Shown: one piece after another, positions 41,174 through 49,408 of the stretch
How positions within the stretch are numbered: position 1 is the first letter of the stretch
How the letters are laid out: each line of letters begins with the position of its first letter
Notes under the pieces: model-generated
Told to the model about the DNA's origin: nothing
Database searches by the model: none
Seen by the model: only the letters and a program-made list of their open reading frames with translations
Program-made: the position numbers and the translations under genes
Assembly: GCF_031119625.1 (NCBI RefSeq)
Contig: NZ_JAVHZV010000030.1
Span: forward strand, 1 to 64,000
Reading direction: 5' to 3'
Length of the DNA stretch: 64,000 nucleotides
Origin: Pseudomonas sp. G34
Lineage (GTDB): Bacteria > Pseudomonadota > Gammaproteobacteria > Pseudomonadales > Pseudomonadaceae

Positions 41174-42903
41174 AAAAAGTACTGATCGCCAACCGTGGTG
41201 AAATTGCCGTGCGCATTGCTCGCGCCTGCCGCGATTACGGTGTCGGCTCGGTGGCCGTGTATGCCAATGCCGATATCGATGCCCTGCACGTGCGCCACGC
41301 CGACGAAGCCTATGGGCTGGACGGCGAGCGCCCGGCCGAAACCTACCTGAACATCGACAAGCTGCTGGCCATCGCCAAGCGCGCCGGCGCCGATGCCGTG
41401 CACCCCGGCTACGGTTTTCTCTCCGAGCGCGCCGACTTCGCCCGCGCCGTGCAAGGTGCCGGGCTGATCTGGATCGGCCCGAACCCGGAGACCATCGATG
41501 TGCTTGGCGACAAGGTGCAAGCCCGCAAGCTCGCCCAACAAGTCGGTGCGCCCCTGGTGGCCGGCACCCCGGGCCCGGTGAAAACAGCTGCCGAAGTGCA
41601 AGCCTTCGCCGAGCAGCACGGCTTGCCGATCGCCATCAAGGCCGCCTTTGGCGGTGGCGGGCGCGGCATGAAGGTCGCCTGGCGCATGGACGAAGTGGCC
41701 GAGCTGTATGCCTCGGCGGTGCGTGAAGCCGAAGCTGCGTTCGGCCGCGGCGAGTGCTTCGTCGAGCAGTTCCTCGACCGCCCGCGGCATATCGAAGCCC
41801 AGGTAATCGCCGATACCCACGGCACCGTGGTGGTGGTCGGCACCCGCGACTGCTCGCTGCAACGCCGTAACCAGAAGCTGGTGGAAGAAGCGCCGGCGCC
41901 CTTTATCAGCGAGGAACAGCGCCAGCGCATTCATCAGTCCGCCCGCGATATCTGCGCCAAGGCCGGCTATGTCGGCGCCGGCACCGTGGAATACCTGCTC
42001 AGCGCCGATGGCACCCTGTCGTTCCTGGAAGTGAACACCCGCCTGCAGGTCGAGCACCCGGTGACCGAAGAAACCGCCGGCGTCGACCTGGTGATCGAGC
42101 AGCTACGTGTCGCCGACGGCCTGCCGCTGTCGTTCAACGCAACGCCGACGCCGCGCGGCCACAGCTTCGAGCTCCGCATCAACGCCGAGGATGCCGGCAA
42201 GGGCTTTCTGCCCACCCCCGGCAAGATCAGCGAATTCCGCGCACCGAGCGGCCCGGGCGTGCGCCTGGACAGCGGTGTGGAAAGCGGCTCCAGCGTGCCA
42301 GGTACATTCGACTCGATGATGGCCAAGCTGATCGTCACCGGCGCCACCCGCGAGCAGGCCATCGCCCGCGCGCGCCGCGCCCTGGCCGAATTCCAGATCG
42401 ACGGCATCGCCTCGGTACTGCCCTTCCACCGCGCGGTGATGGACCACGCCGACTTCACCGGCCCTGAACGTTTCGCCGTGCACACCCGCTGGATCGAGAC
42501 CGACTTCGCCGAGCAGATCACCCTGGCGCCGCGCACCCTGCCGGTGGCCGGCGATGCGCTGCTGCGCACCTTTATCGAGATCGACGGCAAGCGCCATGAG
42601 CTGGGCCTGCCAAGCGCGCTGCTGCAAGGCCTGTGGCCACTTGGAGGTAGCGCCCAGGCGGCGCCTCAAACCGCAGCACCGGCTGCTGAAGAAGGCCTGG
42701 TGGCAGCGCCGATCTCCGGCAACCTGCACGCCTGGCTGGTGGAGGACGGCGCCCAGGTGAAAGCCGGCGAGGTGATCGCCGTAATGGAAGCCATGAAGAT
42801 GGAGACTCAGATCAGCGCTCCAGCGGACGGCACCTTGCGCATTCGCGAACAGGCCGGGGCTTATCTGGATGCCGGAGCGGCGCTGGCCAAGCTGGAGGGC
42901 TGA
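41170..42903 (+). CDS. Biotin carboxylase-BCCP fusion of the pxp operon
   Basis: 577-residue protein with biotin carboxylase (1-450; KKVLIANRGEIAVRIARA, ATP-grasp AAFGGGGRGMKV, EVNTRLQVEHPVTEE) and a C-terminal biotinyl domain with MEAMKMETQ, biotin Lys543. It is of the acetyl/propionyl-CoA carboxylase alpha-subunit type, but no acyl-CoA carboxyltransferase beta subunit is nearby. It is translationally coupled (ATGA) to PxpBC, whose domains are homologous to the CT part of urea carboxylase. So it may serve a biotin-dependent amide or lactam carboxylation; this is inference. Confidence 0.9.
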   Translation: MKKVLIANRGEIAVRIARACRDYGVGSVAVYANADIDALHVRHADEAYGLDGERPAETYLNIDKLLAIAKRAGADAVHPGYGFLSERADFARAVQGAGLIWIGPNPETIDVLGDKVQARKLAQQVGAPLVAGTPGPVKTAAEVQAFAEQHGLPIAIKAAFGGGGRGMKVAWRMDEVAELYASAVREAEAAFGRGECFVEQFLDRPRHIEAQVIADTHGTVVVVGTRDCSLQRRNQKLVEEAPAPFISEEQRQRIHQSARDICAKAGYVGAGTVEYLLSADGTLSFLEVNTRLQVEHPVTEETAGVDLVIEQLRVADGLPLSFNATPTPRGHSFELRINAEDAGKGFLPTPGKISEFRAPSGPGVRLDSGVESGSSVPGTFDSMMAKLIVTGATREQAIARARRALAEFQIDGIASVLPFHRAVMDHADFTGPERFAVHTRWIETDFAEQITLAPRTLPVAGDALLRTFIEIDGKRHELGLPSALLQGLWPLGGSAQAAPQTAAPAAEEGLVAAPISGNLHAWLVEDGAQVKAGEVIAVMEAMKMETQISAPADGTLRIREQAGAYLDAGAALAKLEG

Positions 42904-42945
42904 GATAGGCCCCGGGTATCGCTACGCTCCACCGGGGCTAAACCC

Positions 42946-42993
42946 GTGGGAGCGGGCCATGCCCGCGATTTCGCGCGCATGGCGCGCTCCCAC
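42946..42993. repeat. Inverted REP pair (REPIN)
   Basis: GTGGGAGCGGGCCATGCCCGC and TTTCGCGCGCATGGCGCGCTCCCAC face each other with GTGGGAGC/GCTCCCAC ends. The right half repeats the element at 27031-27060. This is the REP doublet organisation known in Pseudomonas. Confidence 0.75.
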
Positions 42994-43035
42994 AGGATGG
43001 ATACATCTCGCGTTTGATGCTCACAGAAAAGGGCA

Positions 43036-43131
43036 GCCGTAGGGTGGATCGGGGCGCGTAGCCGACGCTCTTTTCACCCACCGCCTTGCCAACCTCATGG
43101 TGGACGGATAAAGCGACGTCCACCCTACGGC
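43036..43131. repeat. Intergenic repeat with 13-bp inverted ends
   Basis: GCCGTAGGGTGGA (43036-43048) and TCCACCCTACGGC (43119-43131) are perfect inverted ends about 70 bp apart. A shorter relative (CGTAGGGTGGACGACGC) is at 44998-45029. It looks like a small non-autonomous repeat; no gene inside. Confidence 0.65.
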
Positions 43132-43170
43132 CCGGGGTGAAGCGCCGCAATAGCCGGGAAGCCAAACGCA

Positions 43171-43197
43171 AAGGGGCAGCCTAAGCTGCCCCTTTTT
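43171..43197. terminator. Terminator between the pxp operon and trpE
   Basis: Perfect stem AAGGGGCAGC (43171-43180) / GCTGCCCCTT (43185-43194) with a 4-base loop, followed by a T tract on the plus strand. On the minus side it can end trpE transcription. Confidence 0.85.
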
Positions 43198-43210
43198 ACA
43201 TCTGCCCAGA

Positions 43211-44689
43211 TCAGTGCGAGCCCTGCTCCGCCAGCGCCACGGCCCTGAACATGGCGCGGCGCTTGTTGAGGGTTTCTTCCCACTCCAGCGCCGGTACCGA
43301 GTCGGCGACGATACCCGCGCCGGCCTGCACGTGCAGCTCGCCGTCCTTGATCACCGCGGTGCGGATGGCAATCGCGGTGTCCATGTTGCCGTTCCAGGCG
43401 TAGTAACCGACCGCGCCGCCGTAGACGCCGCGCTTGACCGGCTCCAGCTCGTCGATGATCTCCATGGCGCGAATCTTCGGTGCACCGGACAGGGTGCCGG
43501 CCGGCAGGATGGCGCGCAGGGCGTCCATCGAAGTGAGGCCCTTTTTCAGCTCGCCAGTGACATTGGAGACGATGTGCATGACGTTGGAATAACGCTCGAT
43601 GACCATCTTCTCGGTCAGCTTCACCGAGCCGATTTCCGAGACGCGGCCAGTGTCGTTGCGGCCCAGGTCGATCAGCATCAGGTGCTCGGCGACTTCCTTG
43701 GCATCGGCCAGCAGGTCTGCTTCCAGCGCCAGGTCCTGCTCCTCGGTGGCACCGCGCGGGCGGGTGCCGGCGATGGGCCGCACGGTGACCAGGTTGTCCT
43801 CGACGCGCACCAGCACTTCCGGCGAGCTGCCCACCACGTGGAAGTCGCCGAAGTTGAAGAAGTACATGTACGGCGTCGGGTTGATGCAGCGCAGCGCGCG
43901 GTACAGGTCGATGGGGGCGGCCTTGAACGGGATCGACATGCGCTGGGAAATCACCACCTGCATGCAGTCGCCGGCCAGGATGTAATCCTTGATGGCGCCG
44001 ACCGAGCGCTCGTAATCCTCACGGCTGAAGCTGGAACGGAACGCCGGCTCGGCGCCCGCCGGTTTGTTCAGGTCCACGCCCAGGCGCGGGGTGAACGGCT
44101 GACGCAGCTTGTGCAGGATGTCCTGCAGTTGCTGCTGGCCACGGGCGAAGGCATCGGCCTCAGCCGGGTCGGCCAGGACGATGGCGTGCATCTTGCCGGC
44201 CAGGTTGTCGAACACCACCACGGCATCGGAGACGTTGAGCAGGATATCCGGCGTGCCCAACGCATCGGGGTTGACCCCGTCGGCCAGCTTGGGCTCGACA
44301 TAACGCACGCTGTCGTAGGCGAAGTAGCCGACCAGGCCGCCATTGAAACGCGGCAGACCAATGATGGTCGGCACCTTGTAGCGCGCCTTGAACTGCTCGA
44401 CGAATTCCAGCGGGTCGGCACACTGGTGGCGCTCGACCTCGACGCCATCGGTGCTGACCACCACCTCATGGCCATGCACGCGCAGCACGGTGCGCGCCGG
44501 CAGGCCGATGATCGAGTAACGCCCCCACTTCTCGCCGCCCTGCACCGACTCGAGCAGGTAGGAGTTGGGCGCATCAGCCAGTTTCAGGTAGATCGACAGC
44601 GGCGTGTCGAAGTCGGCGATGGTTTCGCAGGCGAGCGGAATGCGGTTGTAGCCTTCGGCGGCCAAACGCAGGAATTCTTCGTGGATCAT
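43211..44689 (-). CDS. trpE: Anthranilate synthase component I
   Basis: Makes anthranilate from chorismate, using TrpG as the ammonia-supplying partner. The 492-residue protein has the N-terminal Trp-binding LLESVQGGEKWGRYSIIG region, and the chorismate-binding C-terminal motifs PIAGTRPRGATEEQDLALEADLLADAKEVAEHLMLIDLGRND and GTLSGAPKIRAMEII. A Trp leader peptide lies 65 bp upstream. trpE is the right-hand trp flank of the accessory region. Confidence 0.97.
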   Translation of the reverse strand: MIHEEFLRLAAEGYNRIPLACETIADFDTPLSIYLKLADAPNSYLLESVQGGEKWGRYSIIGLPARTVLRVHGHEVVVSTDGVEVERHQCADPLEFVEQFKARYKVPTIIGLPRFNGGLVGYFAYDSVRYVEPKLADGVNPDALGTPDILLNVSDAVVVFDNLAGKMHAIVLADPAEADAFARGQQQLQDILHKLRQPFTPRLGVDLNKPAGAEPAFRSSFSREDYERSVGAIKDYILAGDCMQVVISQRMSIPFKAAPIDLYRALRCINPTPYMYFFNFGDFHVVGSSPEVLVRVEDNLVTVRPIAGTRPRGATEEQDLALEADLLADAKEVAEHLMLIDLGRNDTGRVSEIGSVKLTEKMVIERYSNVMHIVSNVTGELKKGLTSMDALRAILPAGTLSGAPKIRAMEIIDELEPVKRGVYGGAVGYYAWNGNMDTAIAIRTAVIKDGELHVQAGAGIVADSVPALEWEETLNKRRAMFRAVALAEQGSH

Positions 44690-44753
44690 GATCAGCCTCG
44701 TGGCGTGAGAAATCGGTCAGGGGCAAACGGGCCGCGCACAGCGGCGAAGAATG

Positions 44754-44798
44754 TCAGGCGCGCCAGCGCCAACGGGCCAGGGCCTTGATGACTTTCAT
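44754..44798 (-). CDS. trpL: trpE leader peptide
   Basis: A 14-codon frame encodes MKVIKALARWRWRA with two Trp codons, 65 bp before trpE. It differs at only three positions from the trpGDC leader at 29771-29815. Attenuation at this place is known for Pseudomonas trpE. The ribosome-binding site is weak. Confidence 0.87.
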   Translation of the reverse strand: MKVIKALARWRWRA

Positions 44799-44910
44799 CC
44801 AGAGTTTGCAGCTAACCACCACGGTACGATCTCGACAGGCGGGGAATAAGGAGAGCGGCCAAAGTAGCAGCTACACGCCAAGCGCTGCAAGCGGGGCAAA
44901 GCGATGGCTT

Positions 44911-44963
44911 GTAGGAGCGGATTCGATCTTCATCGCCAGTTTCGCGGATAAATCCGCTCCCAC
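44911..44963. repeat. REP-like inverted repeat
   Basis: GTAGGAGCGGATT (44911-44923) and AATCCGCTCCCAC (44951-44963) are inverted ends around TCGCCAGTTTCGCGGAT. This is the other common Pseudomonas REP type with GGAGCGG ends. Confidence 0.65.
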
Positions 44964-44997
44964 AAAAGCCGAACGGCGCAGCAAAGGATTCATCAGT

Positions 44998-45029
44998 CGT
45001 AGGGTGGACGACGCTTCACCCGTCCACCG
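44998..45029. repeat. Short GTAGGGTGGA-type repeat
   Basis: CGTAGGGTGGACGACGC is followed by TCACCCGTCCACCG. It shares its first 11 bases with the element at 43036-43131 and may be an internally deleted relative. It precedes gph's 3' end. Confidence 0.5.
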
Positions 45030-45058
45030 ACAAGGTCACCTCGGTATCGCCATCCGCA

Positions 45059-45739
45059 CTACAGCAGCTCGGCGAGACTATCGACCACCAGTGCCGGCTC
45101 TTCTTCAGCCACCGGGCGACCGTGATTGTAGCCGTAGCTGACCGCCACGCAGGGCACACCAGCCGCGCGGGCCGCCAATACGTCCGTGCGCGAATCGCCA
45201 ACGAACAGCGACTGCGCCTGGCTGACGCCGGCCAGGCGCATCACCTGCAGCAGCGCAGCCGGGTCGGGCTTCTGCTGCGGCAGGGTATCGCCGCCGATGA
45301 TCCAGCGGAAATAACCGCCCAGGCCGACCTGCTCCAGCAGCGGCGCGACGAAACGCTCCGGCTTGTTGGTCACCACCGCCAGCTCGACGGCGGCGGTGCT
45401 CAGGGCTTCCAGCAGTTCGTGCACGCCCGGATACAGGGTGATCAGCTCATGGCAGTCGGCATAGATATCGAGAAAGCGCGCCAGCGCCTGTTCGGTTTCA
45501 GCCTCGCCTACAGCCGAATGATCCAGGCCACCGGCCAGGGCGCGGCGCACCAGCACGCGGGCGCCATTGCCCACCCACTGGCGCACGCACTCCACGCCAA
45601 CGGGCTCACGGCCCAGTTCGCGCAGCATGCGGTCGACGGCGGTGGCCAGGTCCGGCACCGAGTCGACCAGGGTGCCGTCCAGGTCGAACATCACCAGGCG
45701 CGGCAGCTCACCGGCGCACAGCGCGCGCAGCGGTTTCAT
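45059..45739 (-). CDS. gph: Phosphoglycolate phosphatase
   Basis: HAD-superfamily phosphatase removing phosphate from 2-phosphoglycolate. The 226-residue protein has the HAD nucleophile motif VMFDLDGTLVDSVPDLA, the Thr/Lys motifs VTNKPERF, and GDSRTDVLAARAAGV. Its ATG overlaps the rpe stop by 4 bp, so rpe-gph is coupled, as in other Pseudomonas upstream of trpE. Confidence 0.95.
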   Translation of the reverse strand: MKPLRALCAGELPRLVMFDLDGTLVDSVPDLATAVDRMLRELGREPVGVECVRQWVGNGARVLVRRALAGGLDHSAVGEAETEQALARFLDIYADCHELITLYPGVHELLEALSTAAVELAVVTNKPERFVAPLLEQVGLGGYFRWIIGGDTLPQQKPDPAALLQVMRLAGVSQAQSLFVGDSRTDVLAARAAGVPCVAVSYGYNHGRPVAEEEPALVVDSLAELL

Positions 45740-46410
45740 CCACGCACCTGGGCCAGTTCGGCGCGCATGGCGTCGATCACCGCCTTGTAGTCCGGCTGGT
45801 TGAAGATCGCCGAGCCGGCGACGAAGGTGTCGGCGCCGGCTTCGGCGATCTCGCGGATGTTCTGCACGTTCACGCCGCCGTCGATTTCCAGGCGGATTTC
45901 GCGGCCGCTGGCGTCGATCAGCGCGCGGGCTTCGCGCAGCTTGTCGAGGGTGCCGGGTATGAACTTCTGCCCGCCGAAGCCGGGGTTGACGCTCATCAAC
46001 AGGATCATGTCGACCTTGTCCATCACGTACTTGAGCACGTCCAGCGAAGTGGCCGGGTTGAACACCAGGCCGGCCTTGGCGCCGCCGCTCTTGATCAGTT
46101 GCAGGGAACGGTCGACGTGCTCGCTGGCCTCCGGGTGGAAGGTGATGTACGACGCGCCGGCCTCGATGAAGTCACCGATGATGCGGTCCACCGGCTTGAC
46201 CATCAGGTGCGCGTCGATCGGCGCGGTGATGCCGTACTTGCGCAGCGCCGAGCAGACCATCGGGCCGATGGTCAGGTTGGGCACGTAGTGGTTGTCCATG
46301 ACATCGAAGTGAACGATATCGGCGCCAGCGGCGAGTACGTTATCCACTTCCTCCCCCAGGCGGGCGAAGTCGGCGGAAAGGATCGACGGGGCGATGGCGA
46401 AGGGTTGCAT
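45736..46410 (-). CDS. rpe: Ribulose-phosphate 3-epimerase
   Basis: Pentose-phosphate pathway TIM-barrel enzyme of 224 residues. Motifs: APSILSADFARLGEE, HFDVMDNHYVPNLTIGP, HLMVKPVDRII, LLMSVNPGFGGQKFIP and EIDGGVN. First gene of the rpe-gph-trpE series on the minus strand. Confidence 0.97.
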   Translation of the reverse strand: MQPFAIAPSILSADFARLGEEVDNVLAAGADIVHFDVMDNHYVPNLTIGPMVCSALRKYGITAPIDAHLMVKPVDRIIGDFIEAGASYITFHPEASEHVDRSLQLIKSGGAKAGLVFNPATSLDVLKYVMDKVDMILLMSVNPGFGGQKFIPGTLDKLREARALIDASGREIRLEIDGGVNVQNIREIAEAGADTFVAGSAIFNQPDYKAVIDAMRAELAQVRG

Positions 46411-46523
46411 GGCGCACCTCTAATAAGGGCTTGGGTCACGGTGGCGCGCATTGTAGCGACTCGAACATCATCTGGCAGCGCCGCCTGACGGCGGCGCGCG
46501 CAAATGCCTCAGCCTGGCAGGCT

Positions 46524-46591
46524 GTAGCCTGCGGTTGAGCGCAGCGATACCCAGGGCCTTCCCGGGTGTCGCTGCGCTCGAGCCGGGCTAC
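46524..46591. repeat. Long imperfect inverted repeat downstream of the transporter gene
   Basis: GTAGCC...GAGCGCAGCGATACCC pairs with GGGTGTCGCTGCGCTC...GGGCTAC. The arms flank a 9-base centre in the 209-bp spacer between the permease and rpe. A shorter relative with ATCGCTACGCTC is at 42909-42938. It resembles repeated Pseudomonas palindromes. Confidence 0.6.
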
Positions 46592-46619
46592 TGCCGAGCT
46601 AAAGCGCTCGCGCCAGAGG

Positions 46620-47999
46620 TCACTCGCCGGGCGGCAGATCCTTGGTAAAGGTCTGGTCGTTCTCGCCGCGGAACATCTGCGCGCCGTAGATCAGCGCGCA
46701 CAGGCCGACACCGATGGCGAAGGCCCAGCCGGCGCCCTTGATCGCCAGCACCGCGCCGATCACCCCGGCGATGCCCAGGTCACGCTGGCTGCGCGCCTCC
46801 ATGATCCCCAGGCGCACGCTGACGTAGCCCTGGATCAGCAGGGTCAGGGCCAGTGCCACGCCGAGAATCGGCTGCAACAGGGTGACCACCGGCAACAGCA
46901 ACAGGCCGGTGTTGGTGCCCCAGCGGAACGAGCCGACGCCGCCGTAGATGGACTTCATCGCCTGGGCGCCGCCCTTGAAGCGTTCGGTGATCACCACCTG
47001 CATGGCCGACCACTGTGGGCCGCACATGGCCACGTCCGGGCCGATGATGCTCATCAGGGCGTTGCGCCCGCCAAAGATCATGTGCGAACGGTTGGGGTTG
47101 AAGTCGACCTTCTCGTCACTGCGGATATGGTCGGCCTCGGAGAGGATCGCCCTGGCGCCCAGCACGTCGCCGAACACCACCAGGTAGGCGGCGAACACCG
47201 TGGGAATGGCAGTGACGAACATCATCAACGGCGGCATGCCGAGACCGAACACGGTGTATTCGTTCCAAAGGGTGACGAAGTCCGGCTTGCTGATGCCCCA
47301 CTCGATGCTCGGCCATGGCGCCTCACCAAAGATCGGCGCGACCACCACGGCCAGCAGGATGATCGGGAAGATGCCCAGCTTGGCGAAATTCCACCAGAAG
47401 CGGCTGCGCTTCTTCAGTTGCTGGAAGTGCAGGGAGAACACCAGGTAGAAGGCGATGCCGACGGCAATGGAGATGGTCCAGGGGAAGGCGTCGAAACGCC
47501 CGCCTTCCTTGAACACGGTGATCACCGCACTGAGCCCGGCGCCCATGATGATGCCGGCCTTGAGCGCCGAGGGCACCAGCGACACCACCTTGCGCGCCAT
47601 GCCGGTCATGCCCAGGCCAATGGAAAATATCCCCAGCATCAACTGGAAGGCGATCAGCGCATGCACCCGCTCCGGGCCCTCCGGGAACTGGCTGCAGTAG
47701 GCCATCAGCAGGGGGATCGCCGGGGTGATCCAGCCCGGCACCACCGGGTCACCAAGCAGGTGGTGGGTCAGGTACAGCAGACCGTTGAGCATGACCACCG
47801 CCAGCGCCACCTCGAATGGCATGCCGAGGAATTCGGTCATCAGCGGGATCGCCGCCAGATCCACCGCGCACATGAGCAGGCCCTGCATGTAGTCGGAGAG
47901 CTCGAAGCGATAGTGAATGAAAGGCAGACGCACCTTGAATGGCCCCACCGGCCAGTAGGGGGCTTCGACGCCCAGGTCTTGTTGATGCGGTTCGGACAT
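46620..47999 (-). CDS. Multi-helix transporter of unknown substrate (xanthine/uracil permease-like)
   Basis: 459-residue inner-membrane protein with about 12 hydrophobic helices. The YLTHHLLGDPVVPGWITPAIPLLMAY and GPDVAMCGPQWSAMQVVITERFKGGAQAM stretches suggest a secondary transporter of the NCS2/SulP type, but the NCS2 signature is not clear. A DUF3360-like identity is another possibility. It is 81 bp downstream of an iron alcohol dehydrogenase, with a hairpin between. Substrate unknown; an alcohol or organic-acid substrate is inferred only from context. Confidence 0.7.
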   Translation of the reverse strand: MSEPHQQDLGVEAPYWPVGPFKVRLPFIHYRFELSDYMQGLLMCAVDLAAIPLMTEFLGMPFEVALAVVMLNGLLYLTHHLLGDPVVPGWITPAIPLLMAYCSQFPEGPERVHALIAFQLMLGIFSIGLGMTGMARKVVSLVPSALKAGIIMGAGLSAVITVFKEGGRFDAFPWTISIAVGIAFYLVFSLHFQQLKKRSRFWWNFAKLGIFPIILLAVVVAPIFGEAPWPSIEWGISKPDFVTLWNEYTVFGLGMPPLMMFVTAIPTVFAAYLVVFGDVLGARAILSEADHIRSDEKVDFNPNRSHMIFGGRNALMSIIGPDVAMCGPQWSAMQVVITERFKGGAQAMKSIYGGVGSFRWGTNTGLLLLPVVTLLQPILGVALALTLLIQGYVSVRLGIMEARSQRDLGIAGVIGAVLAIKGAGWAFAIGVGLCALIYGAQMFRGENDQTFTKDLPPGE

Positions 48000-48035
48000 G
48001 TGAATCACCCAATGTTATTAGAGTTGTAAGCAGCA

Positions 48036-48056
48036 AGCCCCGGGCGGGCCGGGGCT
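48036..48056 (-). terminator. Hairpin between alcohol dehydrogenase and transporter genes
   Basis: AGCCCCGG (48036-48043) pairs with CCGGGGCT (48049-48056). On the minus strand no strong T tract follows, so it may reduce rather than stop read-through, or stabilise the dehydrogenase mRNA. Confidence 0.5.
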
Positions 48057-48080
48057 GTTGGTCAGGGATGTGAAACGGAT

Positions 48081-49232
48081 TCAGTAAGCGGCGCGGTAGA
48101 TCTGCTCGATGTCGCTGGCAGTCAGGCGCCGCGGGTTGTTGCGCATCAGCCGGTCGATCTTGCTGGCCTCCTCGGCCATGGCCGGGATGGCGTCTTCGGG
48201 CACGTTGAAGCTGCGCATGCCCTTGGGAATGTCGACGCTGGCGCACAGCTCGGCCATGGCCTCGACGGCCAGGTCGGCAGCGACCTTGTCACCCAGCCCA
48301 TGGGTCTGCACGCCAAGGGCAGCGGCGATCTCGGCCATGCGCTCGACGCAGGCCAGCTTGTTCCAGGCCATCACGTAGGGCAGCAGCAGGGCGTTGCTGA
48401 CGCCGTGGGCGATGTTGAAGCGCCCGCCCAGTGGATAAGCCAGCGCGTGCACCGCGCCGACCCCGGCGTTGCCGAAGGCCATGCCTGCCATCAGGCTGGC
48501 GGTGGCCATGTCCTCGCGCGCCTTCAGGTCGGCCGGGTTGGCATAGGCCTTGGGCAACGCCTTGGCGATCAGCTTGATGGCGCCGATGGCCAGGGCGTCG
48601 GTGATCGGCGAGGCGTTCACCGACAGGTAGGATTCCACGGCATGCACCAGGGCATCGACGCCGCTGGCGGCAGTCACGCTACGCGGGCAGGTCAGGGTCA
48701 TCAGCGGGCTGACCAGGGCCACGTCGGGCAGCAGATGGTCGCTGACGATGCCCTTTTTCAGCTGTGCCTGCTTGTCCGACAGGATCGACACGTTGGTCAC
48801 TTCCGAGCCGGTGCCGGCGGTGGTGGGGATGGCGATCAGCGGCGGGCCCTTGCGCTTGACCTGGTCGACGCCGAATAGCGTCTCCAGCGCGCCGTCATGG
48901 CCAACGTAGCCGGCCACCGCCTTGGCGATGTCGATGGCGCTGCCACCCCCCACGCCGATCAGGCCGTCGTGGCCGCCGTCGCGGTACACCTTGGCGCAGG
49001 CCTCGACGATGGCGATCTCCGGCTCCGGCTCGACGCCATCGAAAATGCCGTAGGCGCGCTCGCCGAGCTGCTTGAGCACATGTTCCACGGTGCCGGATTT
49101 GATCAGGATGGCGTCGGTGACGATCAACGGGTTGTGGATGTTCAGGCGGGACAGTTCGTGCGCCAGCTGCTCCACGGCACCCTGGCCGGTCAGCAACTTG
49201 TTGGCGATCTTGAAGGCAGCGGTACTCATCAT
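48081..49232 (-). CDS. Iron-containing alcohol dehydrogenase
   Basis: NAD(P)-dependent group III alcohol dehydrogenase of 383 residues. Nucleotide-binding GVGGGSAIDIAKAVA near residue 97, and the iron-binding residues in GVDALVHAVESYLS and NAGVGAVHALAYPLGGRFNIAHGVSNALLLP. Two adjacent ATGs may serve as starts (49232 or 49229), after AAAAGGGCCTG. A candidate sigma-54 promoter lies 50 bp upstream, next to the gene of a sigma-54 activator. Confidence 0.92.
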   Translation of the reverse strand: MMSTAAFKIANKLLTGQGAVEQLAHELSRLNIHNPLIVTDAILIKSGTVEHVLKQLGERAYGIFDGVEPEPEIAIVEACAKVYRDGGHDGLIGVGGGSAIDIAKAVAGYVGHDGALETLFGVDQVKRKGPPLIAIPTTAGTGSEVTNVSILSDKQAQLKKGIVSDHLLPDVALVSPLMTLTCPRSVTAASGVDALVHAVESYLSVNASPITDALAIGAIKLIAKALPKAYANPADLKAREDMATASLMAGMAFGNAGVGAVHALAYPLGGRFNIAHGVSNALLLPYVMAWNKLACVERMAEIAAALGVQTHGLGDKVAADLAVEAMAELCASVDIPKGMRSFNVPEDAIPAMAEEASKIDRLMRNNPRRLTASDIEQIYRAAY

Positions 49233-49280
49233 CAGGCCCTTTTGTGCATTGTAAAAACTGGACGGGTTCGGGCCTGTCTT

Positions 49281-49296
49281 AGCGAGTCCTGTGCCA
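49281..49296 (-). promoter_or_regulatory. Candidate sigma-54 (-24/-12) promoter of the alcohol dehydrogenase
   Basis: On the minus strand TGGCAC-N5-TCGCT compares with the consensus TGGCAC-N5-TTGCW; the -24 box is perfect and the -12 box has one change. It lies about 50 bp before the dehydrogenase ATG and downstream of a sigma-54 activator gene. Confidence 0.65.
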
Positions 49297-49362
49297 GTTG
49301 CGCGAAACCCTTGCCGTGCAAGGGCTGCGTCGATCCGCCACAGGCGCGAGGCGATCAGCTGC

Positions 49363-49408
49363 GATTGGAAAATGGATCAGAAAAGCCTGCTTGATCCATT
49401 TTCCAATC
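49363..49408. promoter_or_regulatory. 17-bp perfect inverted repeat, possible activator site
   Basis: GATTGGAAAATGGATCA (49363-49379) and TGATCCATTTTCCAATC (49392-49408) are perfect inverted copies with a 12-base centre, 67 bp upstream of the -24 box. They overlap the 3' end of the activator gene. Each arm also contains a TTG-N10-CAA dyad. Position fits an upstream activating sequence; a terminator role is less likely without a T tract. Confidence 0.6.

Larger units (their letters stand above)
42904..43210. other. Repeat-rich spacer between the pxp operon and trpE
   Basis: The 307 bp between two convergent operons contain no gene. They carry a GCCCCGG/CCGGGGC dyad (42909-42938), an inverted REP pair (42946-42993), a GTAGGGTGGA-type element with inverted ends (43036-43131) and a terminator (43171-43197). 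Confidence 0.7.
44690..45058 (-). other. trpE leader region and repeats
   Basis: The 369-bp gap between gph and trpE holds the Trp leader peptide at 44754-44798, a GCCGC/GCGGC hairpin candidate about 44725-44745, a REP-like inverted pair (44911-44963), and a GTAGGGTGGA-type repeat (44998-45029). No other gene was recognised. Confidence 0.65.
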
